A stretch of 64,000 nt of DNA from Argyresthia goedartella (lineage: Eukaryota > Arthropoda > Insecta > Lepidoptera > Argyresthiidae), in the NCBI GenBank assembly GCA_949825045.1, contig OX463808.1, positions 32,611,674-32,675,673 on the forward strand, in the 5' to 3' direction. The translations under genes and the position numbers were made by a program. The first letter of the stretch is position 1. Every line of letters starts with the position of its first letter. Positions 32,211 through 44,015 of the stretch are shown piece by piece. The notes under the pieces were generated by a model. The model saw only the letters and a list, made by a program, of their open reading frames with translations, did no database searches and was not told where the DNA came from.

Positions 32211-34141
32211 TTGAGTTACAAACTTTTTATCCAAACGATACAATTATTAGTGACAAAGTTAAACAGATGACTGAGAACCTCAATAGCAAACTTTACTCGC
32301 ACAGACTTCAGCATTTTTCCTCTTTAATCAATAATAGTGACAATCCTATCAAAACAATGTGGAAGATAGTGGGCACCGAAACTTGTAAAAGCAAGAAATC
32401 GAGTGTTGACTATACGGAACTCATCAAACACCCGACTGGGATAGTTTTTCCATCTAAAAAAGAAGTTGTCGACCATCTCAACTCACAGTTTGTGAATGCA
32501 GCTCGCCTGTGCGGAGCTCCGCCAGCCAACCTGTGCGCCGCGCGCACCACGCTAGTAGCTGCGCGCGCGCCGAGTGACTCATCGCTGCGACTCCGCCCGT
32601 TCACACCAGCGGAAGTCTACACTATTATTATAAAGCGAGTGGCAAATAAGCCTACAAAAGACATCTATTACATTTCCATCAATCTTGTCCACAGTATAGC
32701 ACGCAACATATGCATGCCACTCTGCGTTATGTTCAATAAATGTATTAAAGGTGGCATATATCCTAGATGTCTAAAACAAATTAAAGTTAGTCCACTGTAT
32801 AAGGGCAAAGGAAGTAAAGACGACTCCAGCAACTACCGCCCTATCTCAATCATACCGGCGATAGCAAAAGTACTGGAGAACGGTATCAGTTCCCGTTTAA
32901 CTAGCTTCCTCGATAGCACCTCCGCTCTCACTGACCGGCAGTACGCGTACCGCGGGGGCCACTCCACCACCCAGCTGGCACGGGAGGTAGTGCGCCGAGT
33001 GCTTGATGCTCGTGAGCGACAACAGGCTGTTGCCGTTCTCTTCTGCGACCTCTCGAAGGCATTCGATGTCGCAGATCATAACGTACTACATATGAAGCTT
33101 CAGCACTATGGCATCACTGGGCCAGCATTGTCGCTACTTACGAGTTTCAAGCAAGAAAGAATGCAGTTCGTAGTTGGTGCAGCAGGCGCTGCAAAGTCAG
33201 ACGGACTCTCGGCAGACATGGGCGTACCACAGGGCTCTTCATTATCAAATATTGCTTTTTCTTTACTGCTAAACGATCTTCCAAGTGTGCTTAGGGAGGG
33301 GGAGATTTTCTTATTTGCCGATGACGTAGCTGCAGTAGTAACTGCTCCGACACTGGCATTACTGGAGACGAAGCTTAATGCAACCGCCTACCGCATGTGC
33401 CTTTGGTTCCGCCATAATGGTCTGCTACTGAATACAACAAAGACACAATTCGTTCAGTTTGATCTATCTGGGCGTAGAAGACCTAAATTAGCAGTCGTCG
33501 TGGACGGATCTCAAATTGAGCAAGCCCACACTGCAGCGTTTCTGGGCTTTCAGGTGGATCAGGCATTAACCTGGGACGCGCATATAGAAAGGTTATGCAG
33601 TAGACTGGCGAGCGCATGTTTCGCCTTAAGTCGGCTCTCATCAACACTCCCTGCAGAGTCGCTGCGGACGTGCTACTTCGCGTCGGTGCACTCGCTGCTG
33701 CAGTACGGCGTGGAGCTGTGGGGGCGCGCGGCGCAGTGGCACCGGGTGTTTGTCCTGCAGAAGCGCGCCGTGCGGTTGCTGGCGCGGGTACCGACTGACG
33801 AGTCAGCCAGACCGCACTTTAAACAACTTAAGATTCTCACACTGCCTAGCCTACTCATTCTCCAAGTGGCCACGTATGTGCGAGAGAATATTCACCTATA
33901 CAAACGACTTGGAGAAGGGCATAGGTACGAAACGCGCAACTCAAACAAATTAGCTACAATCGCGCACAAACTGGAAAAAACAAGAAAAACAATCCACGCT
34001 ATGGGTCCGGTAGTGTACAACAAGCTACCTGGAGCTATCACTGATGCTCCGAGTGTGTCCATCTTTAAATGTAAATTAAGAACATGGCTTATTGAGAACT
34101 CCCTGTACAGCTATGATGAGTTTTTAGCATTAGGTATGTAA
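32195..34141 (+). CDS. LINE reverse transcriptase, endonuclease missing
   Basis: 648 codons without a stop. RT blocks in order: 'CLKQIKVSPLYKGKG' and 'NYRPISIIPAIAKVLE' (fingers), 'VLFCDLSKAFDVADH' (first catalytic Asp), 'GVPQGSSLSNIAFSLLLND', 'LFADDVAAVV' (F-A-D-D catalytic pair), 'WFRHNGLLLNTTKTQFVQF', then the C-terminal 'SLLQYGVELWG' and 'LQKRAVRLLARV' motifs. The frame opens at a TTG with no ATG nearby, consistent with deletion of the 5' half of ORF2. RT residues look intact, but without the nuclease it could not make its own target nick. Confidence 0.85.
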   Translation: MVFDLIELQTFYPNDTIISDKVKQMTENLNSKLYSHRLQHFSSLINNSDNPIKTMWKIVGTETCKSKKSSVDYTELIKHPTGIVFPSKKEVVDHLNSQFVNAARLCGAPPANLCAARTTLVAARAPSDSSLRLRPFTPAEVYTIIIKRVANKPTKDIYYISINLVHSIARNICMPLCVMFNKCIKGGIYPRCLKQIKVSPLYKGKGSKDDSSNYRPISIIPAIAKVLENGISSRLTSFLDSTSALTDRQYAYRGGHSTTQLAREVVRRVLDARERQQAVAVLFCDLSKAFDVADHNVLHMKLQHYGITGPALSLLTSFKQERMQFVVGAAGAAKSDGLSADMGVPQGSSLSNIAFSLLLNDLPSVLREGEIFLFADDVAAVVTAPTLALLETKLNATAYRMCLWFRHNGLLLNTTKTQFVQFDLSGRRRPKLAVVVDGSQIEQAHTAAFLGFQVDQALTWDAHIERLCSRLASACFALSRLSSTLPAESLRTCYFASVHSLLQYGVELWGRAAQWHRVFVLQKRAVRLLARVPTDESARPHFKQLKILTLPSLLILQVATYVRENIHLYKRLGEGHRYETRNSNKLATIAHKLEKTRKTIHAMGPVVYNKLPGAITDAPSVSIFKCKLRTWLIENSLYSYDEFLALGM

Positions 34142-34440
34142 CTAGTGAACTAGTCACATAATTTGACATTATAATTTACAATTACCATTGACATTATTAT
34201 TTACAGTTTGATTATTTAATTTTATTGTGACATATACTGACTTATTTAATTTACTGCGTGTAAGTTATTTTAAAATTGTTAGCAATTGCTTATTATTGTA
34301 TAGACATGAGTAATATAAACATCCCTATGTACCAATTTATACTAGGTACATAACATTGAATTATGATTCATGTAATGACGTGTAATGAATATTATCAATA
34401 AATGATGTCTATGTCTATGTTTATGTCTATGTCTATAACA

Positions 34441-34775
34441 ATAACAGGCCTAAACCACCTACAAACAATATGGGTTATCATAATCAACGACCCCGCAACA
34501 ACGACCCCTTTTGCTCAACGAGAAGGGGTTATTGCGGTGGAAGAAATCATCAGCAGGGCGAATATGAGTCAGACACGATATTATGCTAACAAAGGAAAGA
34601 TGTCCCCCGATCGCCAAAACAAGTATACAATAAACGTCGCAAATATTGACGCGAGGACGTTTCGTGCGGGACAACTTCAATACATTGTTCAACAGTGGCA
34701 AAAATTGAACGTACCTCTAATATCTTGTAGATTATTCAAGGGTACTGCATACCTTTTGCTACAAAACCTCCATTG
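34441..34775 (+). pseudogene. DIRS gag C-terminal part
   Basis: After the LINE tail, one frame gives an Asn/Arg/Gly-rich run ('NNNRPKPPTNNMGYHNQRPR', 'RRGYCGGRNHQQGEYESDT'). An overlapping frame gives 'RAGQLQYIVQQWQKLN', the conserved DIRS motif just before the RT. A frameshift separates them. Confidence 0.55.
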
Positions 34776-35650
34776 ATAATGCTTTGCACGAACAAATTTC
34801 AGACTCAATCATTACCGGACATGACATACATAATCCAGGATCTTAAAGATCAAGGTATTTTGGAGCTGGCGGCAAACAGCCCCAGTTTCCTATCAGCCCT
34901 CATTTTAACCATAAAAGGGGGATGGATGGCTAAGGCCTGTATTCAATTTAAAGGCGAAGAACTTGTACATTCACACGGAAAAATTCCGCCTCATAAATGT
35001 AAACAGGATTCCAGATTTTTACAGAAAAACGACTGGCTATTCAAGTTAGACCTAACTCAGGTATATTTTCATCTGCCAATAGAAAAAAGCCACAGACGGT
35101 TTTTAAGTCTCATTTACGAAGACGAATTACTGGGAATGACTTGTTTTTCATTTGGGCTAAGTTCGGCATCAAAAGTGTTTGCCTCATTGACAAATTCGGT
35201 TGTACAAATCCTCCAAAAACAAGGAATAAGGCTACTTGTCTACTTAGACGATTTCCTGCTTATGCACCAGAGAATCCTCAAACTCTGAAAACCCATGTAC
35301 AAAGAAACTTGTGGAAATCATTCACTCATTCAAAAGAAATTCAATCTAAAGAACTTCAAATTTTTATTGGGGTACTAAATTTTTCCAGTTTTGTTGTACC
35401 GAGAGGACTATTACACATTCGATGTCAACAAAAGTTCATGAATTCATTAATGAAAAATCACCAAAAAAGATTCTTTGTTTTACCAAAAGAAGTAGAGCAA
35501 GAAATAATTTGGTGGACTGGCAATTGTCAACTCACATCAGTGATACATATCTCGGCTTCACCTCATTTCTTGACCTCAGACACATTGGAAGTGGCATGGG
35601 GTGCAAAGCTGAACAACCTCAATATATCAGGTAATTGGAACTAAGACGAG
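34773..35650 (+). pseudogene. DIRS reverse transcriptase / RNase H
   Basis: The frame 34773-35288 has DIRS RT blocks: '[20 protein letters not shown]', 'FSFGLSSASKVFASL' and 'GIRLLVYLDDFLLM' (Y-L-D-D catalytic pair). A shifted frame (35141-35644) continues with 'IQSKELQIFIGVLNFSSFVV' and an RNase H-like start. DIRS-type V-Y-L-D-D plus the recombinase downstream separate it from LTR and LINE elements. Broken by at least one frameshift. Confidence 0.8.
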
Positions 35651-36300
35651 CAACTGTTGCACTGCAACTAAAAAGAGCTACTGACTGTAGCAAAAGTTTT
35701 AGAACAAGGAGAAGAGCTCAATCTGTACCACGCCTCTATTTTACTTCAGAGCGACGGTCGCACGGTCTTCGCATACTTGAGGAACGAAGGAGAACTCTGT
35801 CGGAGACCTGATGGACCTAACCTACAAAATTTACCAACTCCTCGATCGACATCAAATTCAATTAGAAGTATATCACCTCCCAGGAATATACAACTGCAAA
35901 GCCGATCACCTCTTAAGGCCCAAACTGGTACCAGAGTGACACATACTTCGTCAGGCTACAGAGACAGTTTTCCTGAAATGGGGAACACCCTCGATAGATC
36001 TGTTTGCATCGAAAACAGCACATGTCATTCCGGCGTATTCGACTTTAGACCATAACGACGATCCTGCCTTGTTTTAAGACGCTATGAGCAGAACTTGGAA
36101 TTATCAGCCTTCCTGGGTGTTTCCGCCTCCTTGCCTTATCCCCAGAGTCCTATATCATATAAATCAAGCGATAGGCTTCATTCTCCTAGTACTTCCCAGG
36201 TGGAAGAGGGGTTCTGGCACTCAGATTTGAAAATTAGCATTTGCATTTGCTCCACCCCACGCTATTTTAAATCTCCAGAATGTACTGATAGACACATCAT
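35650..36300 (+). pseudogene. DIRS RNase H and linker, heavily decayed
   Basis: Three frames alternately show pieces resembling 'ELLTVAKVL' (RNase H) and a proline-rich linker. No long open frame; position between RT and recombinase supports the call. Confidence 0.4.
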
Positions 36301-36600
36301 CAATGTTACCGCCACCTAAAAACCACGAAATGACCCTCGAAATCTGGAGATGCGGGAGTGGACTGGGGTCGTGGGGTCCAGTCAGGGTTGCGCACATCAA
36401 CCTTAATAACGTATAAACTAGCATGGACGCGATGGTGTCATTGGGCCCAGGTAAGTAATATTCCTTTCAACTCTCCAACAGGAGAAAACCTTGCACAATA
36501 TCTGACAGACCTTTATCAAAAGAGGGACTTTTCTACACTGGCCTGCAGAACTAAGTACTACATTTTTTTTCTCAAGATTAAGATAAGTTAAAGATTTGAA
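36300..36600 (+). pseudogene. DIRS tyrosine recombinase, N-terminal part
   Basis: The 36358-36591 frame encodes 'TYKLAWTRWCHWAQVSNIPF' and 'GENLAQYLTDLYQKRDFS', the core-binding N-terminal domain of DIRS YR. The catalytic R-H-R-Y domain is missing because the element stops just before the Helitron. Confidence 0.65.
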
Positions 36601-37329
36601 ATAAAAAATCGTTGCAAAATATATCTACACTAATATTATAAAGAGGAATACTTTGTTTGTTTGTTTGTAATGAATAGGCTCAAAAACTACTGGACCGATT
36701 TAAAAAATTCTTTCACTATTCGAAAGCTGCATTATCCACGAGTAACATAGGCTATATTTTATTTTGGAAAAAAGTAGGGTTCTGTAAGATATTTGGGTTT
36801 TTCGGACACAAGGTGTAAAAAATTAACCAGAAAAGTTACTTACTTAGATAGAACCATAAAATATGCTAATTAATTGTAGATCTTATAAATATCTACAAAA
36901 AAGTCCGCGACATACTTTACCTATCTATGTCGAGTGAGGCACAACAACCATTTTTTTATTTAAAAATCTTGAATTTTTTTTTGGACTACATTTAAACGCG
37001 TTTATTTTACTCATGCTATTAATCCTTATCAAAATAAATTATTTCATCACTAAGTACAGTTTATGTAGATAATATTTGGTCTTTGAATGATTAAAATTGG
37101 ACGTTTGGTTTTGAAGTTATGGCGAAATTAAAATATTACTATTTCTGCTGCACGGCCCGTTTCGAAGTGGGCGTCACCAAGGCGGGGGTGCGCGTGCGGG
37201 AGGGGAGTTTAGATCTATGAGTAAGGTACCCACGCGGCTCAGTGGTCGTGCGCGAAGTTTAACAATTTTCGTGCGATTTTTTTTTGATTTCGTTCTTAAA
37301 ACTACACCTACGCAAATTTTCTTCTCAGA

Positions 37330-37473
37330 GCTAAACAACAGTTCTTTTCAAGGCTAACCAACAGTTCTTTTCAGGGCTAACCAACAGTTCTTTTCAGGGC
37401 TAACCAACAGTTCTTTTCAGGGCTAACCAACAGTTCTTTTCAGGGCTAAACAACAGTTCTTTTCAGAGCTAGA
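37330..37473 (+). repeat. 24-bp minisatellite, six copies
   Basis: The unit gctaaccaacagttcttttc plus aggg is repeated six times with few changes, in the Helitron leader just before the Rep start. Confidence 0.85.
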
Positions 37474-37505
37474 ATATTACACGCTATTAACATTTTCTTA
37501 AACAT

Positions 37506-40500
37506 TTGAAAATACCTAAGAGAGCCAGGTCTCAACTTTCTAAACATAGTTCTCAAGCACGGGCAGCAAGAATACGTCATATGGGAGAATCTTCACCTGA
37601 ACGTTCACAACACCTTGCTTGTGTCGAACGTTCGCAACGCCTTGCACAAAAAAATCTGAGAACCTCCGAGCTACGCGCTCAAGAGTCGAGGCTGGAGCGT
37701 TCCCAACGTCTTCATGAACAAAATATAAGGACCTCTCAGTTGCGCGAAAGAGAGTCGAGTGTCGAGCGTTTGCAGCGACTTAGAGCTCAGGCAGAGAGTC
37801 AGCAGTTGTCCACAAATAGAGTTCGCATTCGAATTTTAGCTAACAGCAACAGACTGGCTTTCAGATATGATCCGCAGGTTGATTATGCACAACAAGCGTC
37901 CGTCCAAATCGGAGTCATGAATAAGATCTGCTCTAACTGCTCTGCCAAGAAATGGGCATACGAACCTAATGGTATGTGCTGAGCTTCAGGTAAAGTTTGT
38001 CTTCCTAACCTTCAGGAGCCGCCACAACCAATAAAAAATCTTTTAACTAATAACTATCCATTATCTGGTCATTTTTTAACAAACATACGTAGATACAATA
38101 GTCTTTTTGAAATGACTTCGTTTGGCGCAAAAGAAATCAGGGAAGGAAATTTTATGCCCACTTTTAAAATTGAAGGACAGGTGTATCATCTCATTGGTAG
38201 CCTTTTACCACCATCAGGCCAAAACCCACAGTTCTTGCAAATATATTTTATTTCGGATGCAGACCAGTTATCGTTGCGATCAAGCATCGCACCAACCTTA
38301 AAAATGGATTTAATTCGCGAATTACAGACCGCTTTGAATAATCATAACGTGTATATACGAAGTTTTAAACAAAACTTAGAACTTAACTCCTCAGATAATT
38401 TAAAGTTAATTATTCATTCAGATCGCACTCCACAGACAGCACACAGAGGCAGATATAATGTTCCTACTGTAAACGAGGTAGCCGTTCTCTTGGTCGATGA
38501 AGACAAAGGTCCCAGGGATATAGTCTTACACGGTAGAGACGGACAGCTCAAAAGAGTTTCTGAGCTACATCGGTCCTATGATCCACTACAGTATCCAATA
38601 ATGTTTGTGACAGGAGAAGACGGTTATTATTTGACTATCCCTCAGCAGGGTTCTGCGCGTAATAAAACTGTTTCGTGTATGCAATTTTATGCATTTAGAT
38701 TAATGTTTAGAACTAACTCTTTTAATCCGTAACATTATTACAGAGACTTATTTAGTCAATATTGTGTTGACATGATGGCGAAAATGATATCGGAAAGATT
38801 TAATTATGTTTCTCGGAATCAACAAAGACTGAGAGCTGATGACTACATTCATCTCAGAGATGCCTTAAATCATGACGCAAATGTTGACCCATCAAATATC
38901 GGTCAACATGTCATATTGCCATCGTCATTTACGGGTTCTCCGCGTTTCATGCACGAGAAAACGCAGGACGCGATGACGTACGTCCGAAATTATGGTAGAC
39001 CTGACTTATTTGTCACTTTTACATGTAACCCCGAATGGTCTGAAATTATAGCGGAGCTGCTACCAGGACAACGGTCTTTCGACCGTCATGACATAATTTC
39101 ACGTGTATTTCATTTAAAGATGAAGAAATTCATCAAATTATTTGTCAAAGAACAGATATTATGTAAAGTAAAATGTTATATGGCAAGTGTGGAGTGGCAA
39201 AAGCGCGGTTTACCTCATTGTCATTTGCTGTTCTGGCTAGAAACTAAAATACAACCAGATGAGATCGACAGTGTCATAGTTGCGGAGCTACCCGATCAAC
39301 AAATTGATCCGGTACTATACGACATTATAACTAAAAATATGGTACATGGACCCTGCGGAGAACATAATTTAGCTGCACCATGCATGAAGAACGGTGTCTG
39401 CACAAAAAAATACCCTCGCAGTTTCATGAACGATACCCAGACCGGAGAGGATGGGTATCCAGTTTATCGTAGGCGCGATACAGGAAATGGCGGTCGGAGC
39501 ACTACGCTACAAATCAGGGGCAACATGGTGACGATAGATAATAGGTGGATTGTTCCATACTACCCGCTACTATGTAAGACTTTTAACGCTCATATAAACG
39601 CGGAGTATTGCCACTCTGTCCAAGCCATTAAATATATATGTAAGTATATAAATAAAGGTTCAGATCAGGCAACTTTTAGCCTTAGAAACCCACACGATGA
39701 GGTCGAAAACTATTTAAATGGCAGGTACATAAGCACATCTGAAGCTGTCTGGCGCTTATTTGAATTTCCCATTCACGACCGGCATCCTACTGTAGTGCAT
39801 TTGGCCGTTCATCCAGAGAACGGTCAAAGGGTGTATTTTACACCAGGGACAGCTCATCAAGTGGTCCAAAACCCACGCAATACCACATTACTGGCATTTT
39901 TTGCTCTCTGTAATGAAGATGAATTCGCGAAAACTCTTCTGTATCATGAAGTCCCGCAATACTATACATGGGCAAATAATAAATTCACTAGAAGGAGGCG
40001 TGGTGAAGATGTAGTTGGACATCCGGGGATAAAAAAGATGCCGCTTTAGGTAGAGTCTACGGGATACATCCATCCCAATCAGAGTGTTTTTTTCTTAGGA
40101 TTCTACTGCACCACGTACGCGGTCCGACCTCATTTGCATACCTTAAAACTGTAAACGGTATTGTCAAAGAGACGTATCAAGCAGCTTGCAGTGACTGAGG
40201 TTTACTTGAAAACGATGACCATTGGGGTAACACTTTAAGCGAAGCTTCGTTATCACATTGTCCAAAAAAACTAAGAGAGTTGTTCGTAGTCATACTTTTA
40301 TTTTGTCAACCATCGGAACCATTGAAGTTATGGGATACTTTCAAAGATCAGTTCTGTGAAGATATTAGAAATCGTATCAGACAACAAAATCAGGATAACA
40401 CTTTACCCTTCACTGAAGTCATTTATAATGAAGGATTAATCGAAATAGAAAACAAACTTCTAGAATTAAACGACAAAAATTTAAGTGATTTTGGATTACC

Positions 40501-41979
40501 TTCTCCCGTTCGTACCCAGAATAATACTATTGACACAATGGTACAACAGTATAACAGAAATGATCTAACAGCGTTTGTTAATGACAACGTGCCAAAATTA
40601 GTACCAGATCAAAGACATGCTTATGAGACTATTGTGGACAGCGTGAACAATAACATGGGGAGATTATTTTTTTTGGACGCACCAGGAGGCACCGGAAAGA
40701 CTTTTCTCGCAAATTTGATACTTGCTAAGATACGGCAATCAGGGAAGATAGCGATTGCAGTTGCTTCGTCAGGAATTGCTACAACTCTCTTGAATGAAGG
40801 AAACACTGCTCACTCTACGTTTAAACTCCCGCTATCCGTATCTTTAGATCAACGGTCTACGTGCTCTATTCGGAAAAATGGGCCTCTTGGTAAGTTGCTG
40901 CAAGACGCGTCGTTGGTAATATGGGATGAATGCACCATGAGTCATAGAGCTCATGTGGAGGCCGTGGACCGTACTTTAAAAGACCTCCGAAGCTCTGTTA
41001 ATGTCATGGGTGGTATCACTTTTGTATTTGCTGGAGATTTCCGACAAACGCTTCCAGTCGTTAACAGAGGTACGCGAGCAGATATTATGAAGGCATGTTT
41101 AAAATCGTCTCACCTTTGAACATCTGTTCAACATTTGAATTTGCGCACCAATATGAGAGCTCATCTACATGGAAATACGCATAGCAATTTTCCACAACAG
41201 CTGCTGAAACTTGGAGAAGGAATTTTTCCATCTGGGCACCGATTATGCGGTTACTTTGGATGAGTCTCTAGGCCAAATATTCCATAATTTAGATAGTCTG
41301 ATAGATGCTATATATCCTGACATCGAAAACTGACATCAAAATGATTTTCGTTGGCTGTGTTGTAGAGCAATAGTTTCTCCCAGGAATGAAACAGTCAACG
41401 AAATAAACAATTTAATTATGCAGAAAGTACCGGGTGAAGTTAAGTGCTATAAATCCATAGACACCGTCACTAACATCGAGGACGCTGTGCACTAGCCCCA
41501 GGAATTTTTAAATTCTCTGAACCCCGTTGGGCTACCACCTCATGAACTGTCGTTAAAAGTTGGCACGCCGATAATGCTTCTTAGAAATTTAAGCCCCCCC
41601 CCCCCCCCCCCCCAACATGTGTAATGGCACGAGACTTCTTATAAAGGAGCTAAAAGATAATTTAATAGTAGCGAAGATTATCACCGGCCCTGCAGCTGGT
41701 GAATTAGCTCATATACCAAGAATACCCATGATCCCTACTGATTTGCCTATACCCTTCAAAAGGCTCCAATTTCCAGTAAAAATTTCTTTCGCACTAACGA
41801 TAAACAAATCCCAGGGCCAAACATTCAAATTAGTAGGAATTGATTTACGAAAAGAATGTTTTACGCATGGGCAACTTTACGTTGCCCTATCACGGATCGG
41901 GGCTTCCGACCATCAGTATATTTTGTTACCTGAAAATAATTTAACGTCAAATGTTGTTTATATAGAAGCTCTACAATAA
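37506..41979 (+). pseudogene. Helitron Rep-helicase pseudogene
   Basis: Order seen: Arg/Glu/Ser-rich head with 'ERSQRL' repeats; cysteine motif 'MNKICSNCSAKKW'; Helitron N-domain ('QMTSF'-type start, 'FMPTFKIEGQVYHLIGSLLP'); HUH nuclease motif 'GLPHCHLLFW' (39208-39235); two-tyrosine motif 'KYICKYINKG' (39630-39659); Pif1 helicase Walker A 'APGGTGKTF' (about 40680), Walker B 'VIWDECTMSH' (about 40917); and the final 'FALTINKSQGQTF ... GQLYVALSR' box. Breaks: in-frame stops at 37980, 38730, 40196, 41117, 41331 and 41493; frameshifts at about 40036 (one base lost in an A run), about 41235, and in a 20-base C run at 41594-41613. The catalytic residues are still readable. Confidence 0.9.
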
Positions 41980-42260
41980 TCGCTTTAGTTATCTATCCTA
42001 AAACAACGGGTTGCGCTCCGGGTTTGCCGGCAGAAGTGAAAACTTAGTATTAATTACATTTAAATATTTTCATCATTAACAACTTTAACATACACAGAAA
42101 GGCAATCTGTGCAGCCTGCAGATAATGACTGCGTCGTCGATGTTACTGTCGGTGTCTGTGAATTGACCTGGGAATCATTTTGCTGGCCATGTCTTTCCTG
42201 GGTAGGCTTTTTGCAGCGGTAACCGACATCCACGCGGGCGGAGCCGCGGGCGACCGCTAG

Positions 42261-42440
42261 TAATAAATAAAATATAAAATATATAGCAAATTTTATCAGC
42301 TTTGTTCAAAGATATAGTAAACTATACTTTAGTAATAGTTTAAACTTAAAAATAAGATAAAACAATAACAATAGTCCTGTTTAGATAAGTGTCAAAAAAA
42401 ACTCAATTGACATATATAAGTAGGTATGTTTTAAATGTAA
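42261..42440. other. Short AT-rich gap between Helitron and Tc1 relic
   Basis: No feature recognised. Confidence 0.4.
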
Positions 42441-43680
42441 TTAAATTTTTAATAACTGGTATTGCCTCCTCAGCCTCTGACTGCAGCTTCGAGCCGATTT
42501 ATCATACTGAACACGAGGTTTCGGAGCCGATGTTGGGTAATATTCTCCTATTTTTCTACAGTGCCCCTTAGGGTGATAGATAGTGCGACTGCGGCTTCTG
42601 ACTAGCCTCCCTAGCTCATCCCAGGCGTGCTCAAGCGGGTTGAGATCAGGTCTTCTTGATGGTGATACCAACCTATCTAAGTATACTATTGTACGACCTG
42701 AGCTGTTTGTGCCTGTGTGTGGCCGGGCATTATCATCCATCAGCAATCATCAATTACTGAATCGATCCATCACCCATATTTGCTAAATATGGCCCTGCAT
42801 AATCATTGAGAATCTCTTGGGCATATTTTCAATGTTTTGTCTTTGATAAATTTTTGGACATGTACCTATATTATTTTAACTTTAAGATGATAATAATAAT
42901 TAATTCTATTTTATGTTGATTTGAATTGAATGTAATGTGATTTTCCGATATGGGTCTCAGTAACCCGAAATAAATGAATTTTAATTTAATTTAATTTAAT
43001 ATCTTTTCCCAGTCAAAGTGCCACTTGCTATGGCCACTAACTCTGTGCGACTTTCTGAAGATATGCCAGCCCATACATGTATACTACCTCCACCGTACTG
43101 GACTGTTTCTGAAAAGCAGGCTTGATGGTATCGCTCACCAGGCGTGGGGGGGGGGGGGGTTATCACGAAAGGTGGAGACAGAGCTTTGTATAGCGCATAG
43201 CTCTGTCCCTCACTATCCCACGTCAACAGTCCCCACGGGGTAGGCATGCTGAGAGTGCAGGTCGCCTGTAGATACTTTGCCTTCCATCAGAAGTGTACAG
43301 TGCAAAACTCTTGACCATTCTTCTTCATCCCACTGTATGTGTTCACGGGCATATCGCAGTCTCGCCACTCGATGCCACTCGATGCCCTTTCTCGAGTTTG
43401 GGGCCATTCGCTGGTCTTCGGGGTTTCAGATTTCGTTCAGCAAGTCTTATTTTCACTATACTGTCACTAATGTAGTCCCTTCGGGTCTGAAGAAGCTATT
43501 GCTGGACTACAACTGCATTTAGGTAGCGATTTCTCAACACAGTAGAAACAATATAACGGTCTTCTCGGGCACTAGTACACCTGGGTCTGCCATTACAAGA
43601 TCTCCTCAGATAGTGTCCAGTCTTTTTGTACCTTCGCTTCTCCTTCTGGACCGTTCGTAACGTCACACCCACCATTCTTA
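42440..43680 (-). pseudogene. Tc1-like transposase pseudogene
   Basis: On the minus strand the order is a decayed paired-domain-like part ('RDYISDSIVKIRLAERNLKP'), 'RVARLRYAREHIQWDEEEWS', a broken first-Asp region, 'YGGGSIHVWAGISSESRTEL', then, after an insertion, 'LMDDNARPHTG' (second catalytic Asp) and 'RRPDLNPLEHAWDELGR'. This is the Tc1/mariner DD34E pattern. Many stops and a poly-G/C run at about 43146. Terminal repeats not found. Confidence 0.85.
42823..43000 (+). mobile_element. Small LINE 3'-end insertion in the Tc1 relic
   Basis: The Tc1 protein match stops at about 43002 ('GTLTGKRY') and resumes at about 42822 ('QEILNDYAGPYLANMGDG'). The gap holds AT-rich sequence ending in a (TTTAA)n tail at about 42975-42997, like a 5'-truncated LINE. 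ATAT on both sides may be its target duplication. Confidence 0.5.
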
Positions 43681-44015
43681 TGCCTAATTACACAAAAGTC
43701 ATGATCCTAGCACATTCTTTAGGTGAAAGAGGCATGATAAATAAAGTTTACGTACTGTTGTCGAACTTAGCTTTTGTAACAAGCAAGACTCATCGATCAA
43801 GAAAAAAAATGAAAATAACAACAGAAAAAAAATAGTTAAATACTAATTCGAAAACGATTATTTTGGTTTTTAATGTTTTTTTCAGCCGTTTCTTAAAAGA
43901 AGGTTACCGACTATAAAGTTTTTATGCCTAATTAACCTTTTTTTCGAGTCTCAGTATCTTGAGTACTTAAAATGTTATTGCAATTTTAAAAGTGTGATAC
44001 TTAATTTTGCAGGCT

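Larger units (their letters stand above)
31251..34440 (+). mobile_element. CR1/Jockey-group LINE lacking its endonuclease
   Basis: A short 5' leader, an ORF1 (31332-32210), an RT ORF (about 32195-34141), a 3' UTR and a tail of TATGTC-type repeats ending at about 34440. The DIRS sequence resumes directly after the tail. The apurinic endonuclease normally at the start of ORF2 is absent: ORF1 and RT overlap by 16 bases. The left boundary is approximate. Confidence 0.75.
27750..36600 (+). mobile_element. DIRS retrotransposon split by two younger elements
   Basis: Three separate stretches read as one DIRS element: a gag-like part (27750-28774), its Asn/Gln-rich continuation (31201 to about 31250), and the gag end, RT, RNase H and tyrosine-recombinase start (about 34441-36591). 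An LTR element fills 28775-31200 with a 4-bp target duplication, and a CR1-like LINE fills about 31251-34440. The right end is cut at about 36600, just before the Helitron. All parts carry stops or shifts. Confidence 0.7.
36624..42260 (+). mobile_element. Full-length, inactivated autonomous Helitron
   Basis: The 5' end starts TCTACACTAATATTATAAAG after an A; the 3' end is a GC hairpin (CGCGG-loop-CCGCG, about 42235-42250) then CTAG followed by T. This fits insertion between A and T with no target duplication. The single gene, a Rep/helicase, fills 37506-41979. About 5.6 kb, standard for animal Helitrons. Coding capacity is destroyed by stops and frameshifts, so it cannot move by itself. Confidence 0.88.

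Noticed and set aside
34402..34440. Met/Ser repeat at the start of an ORF (MMSMSMFMSMS)
   Set aside because: This is the translated TATGTC tail of the LINE, not protein.
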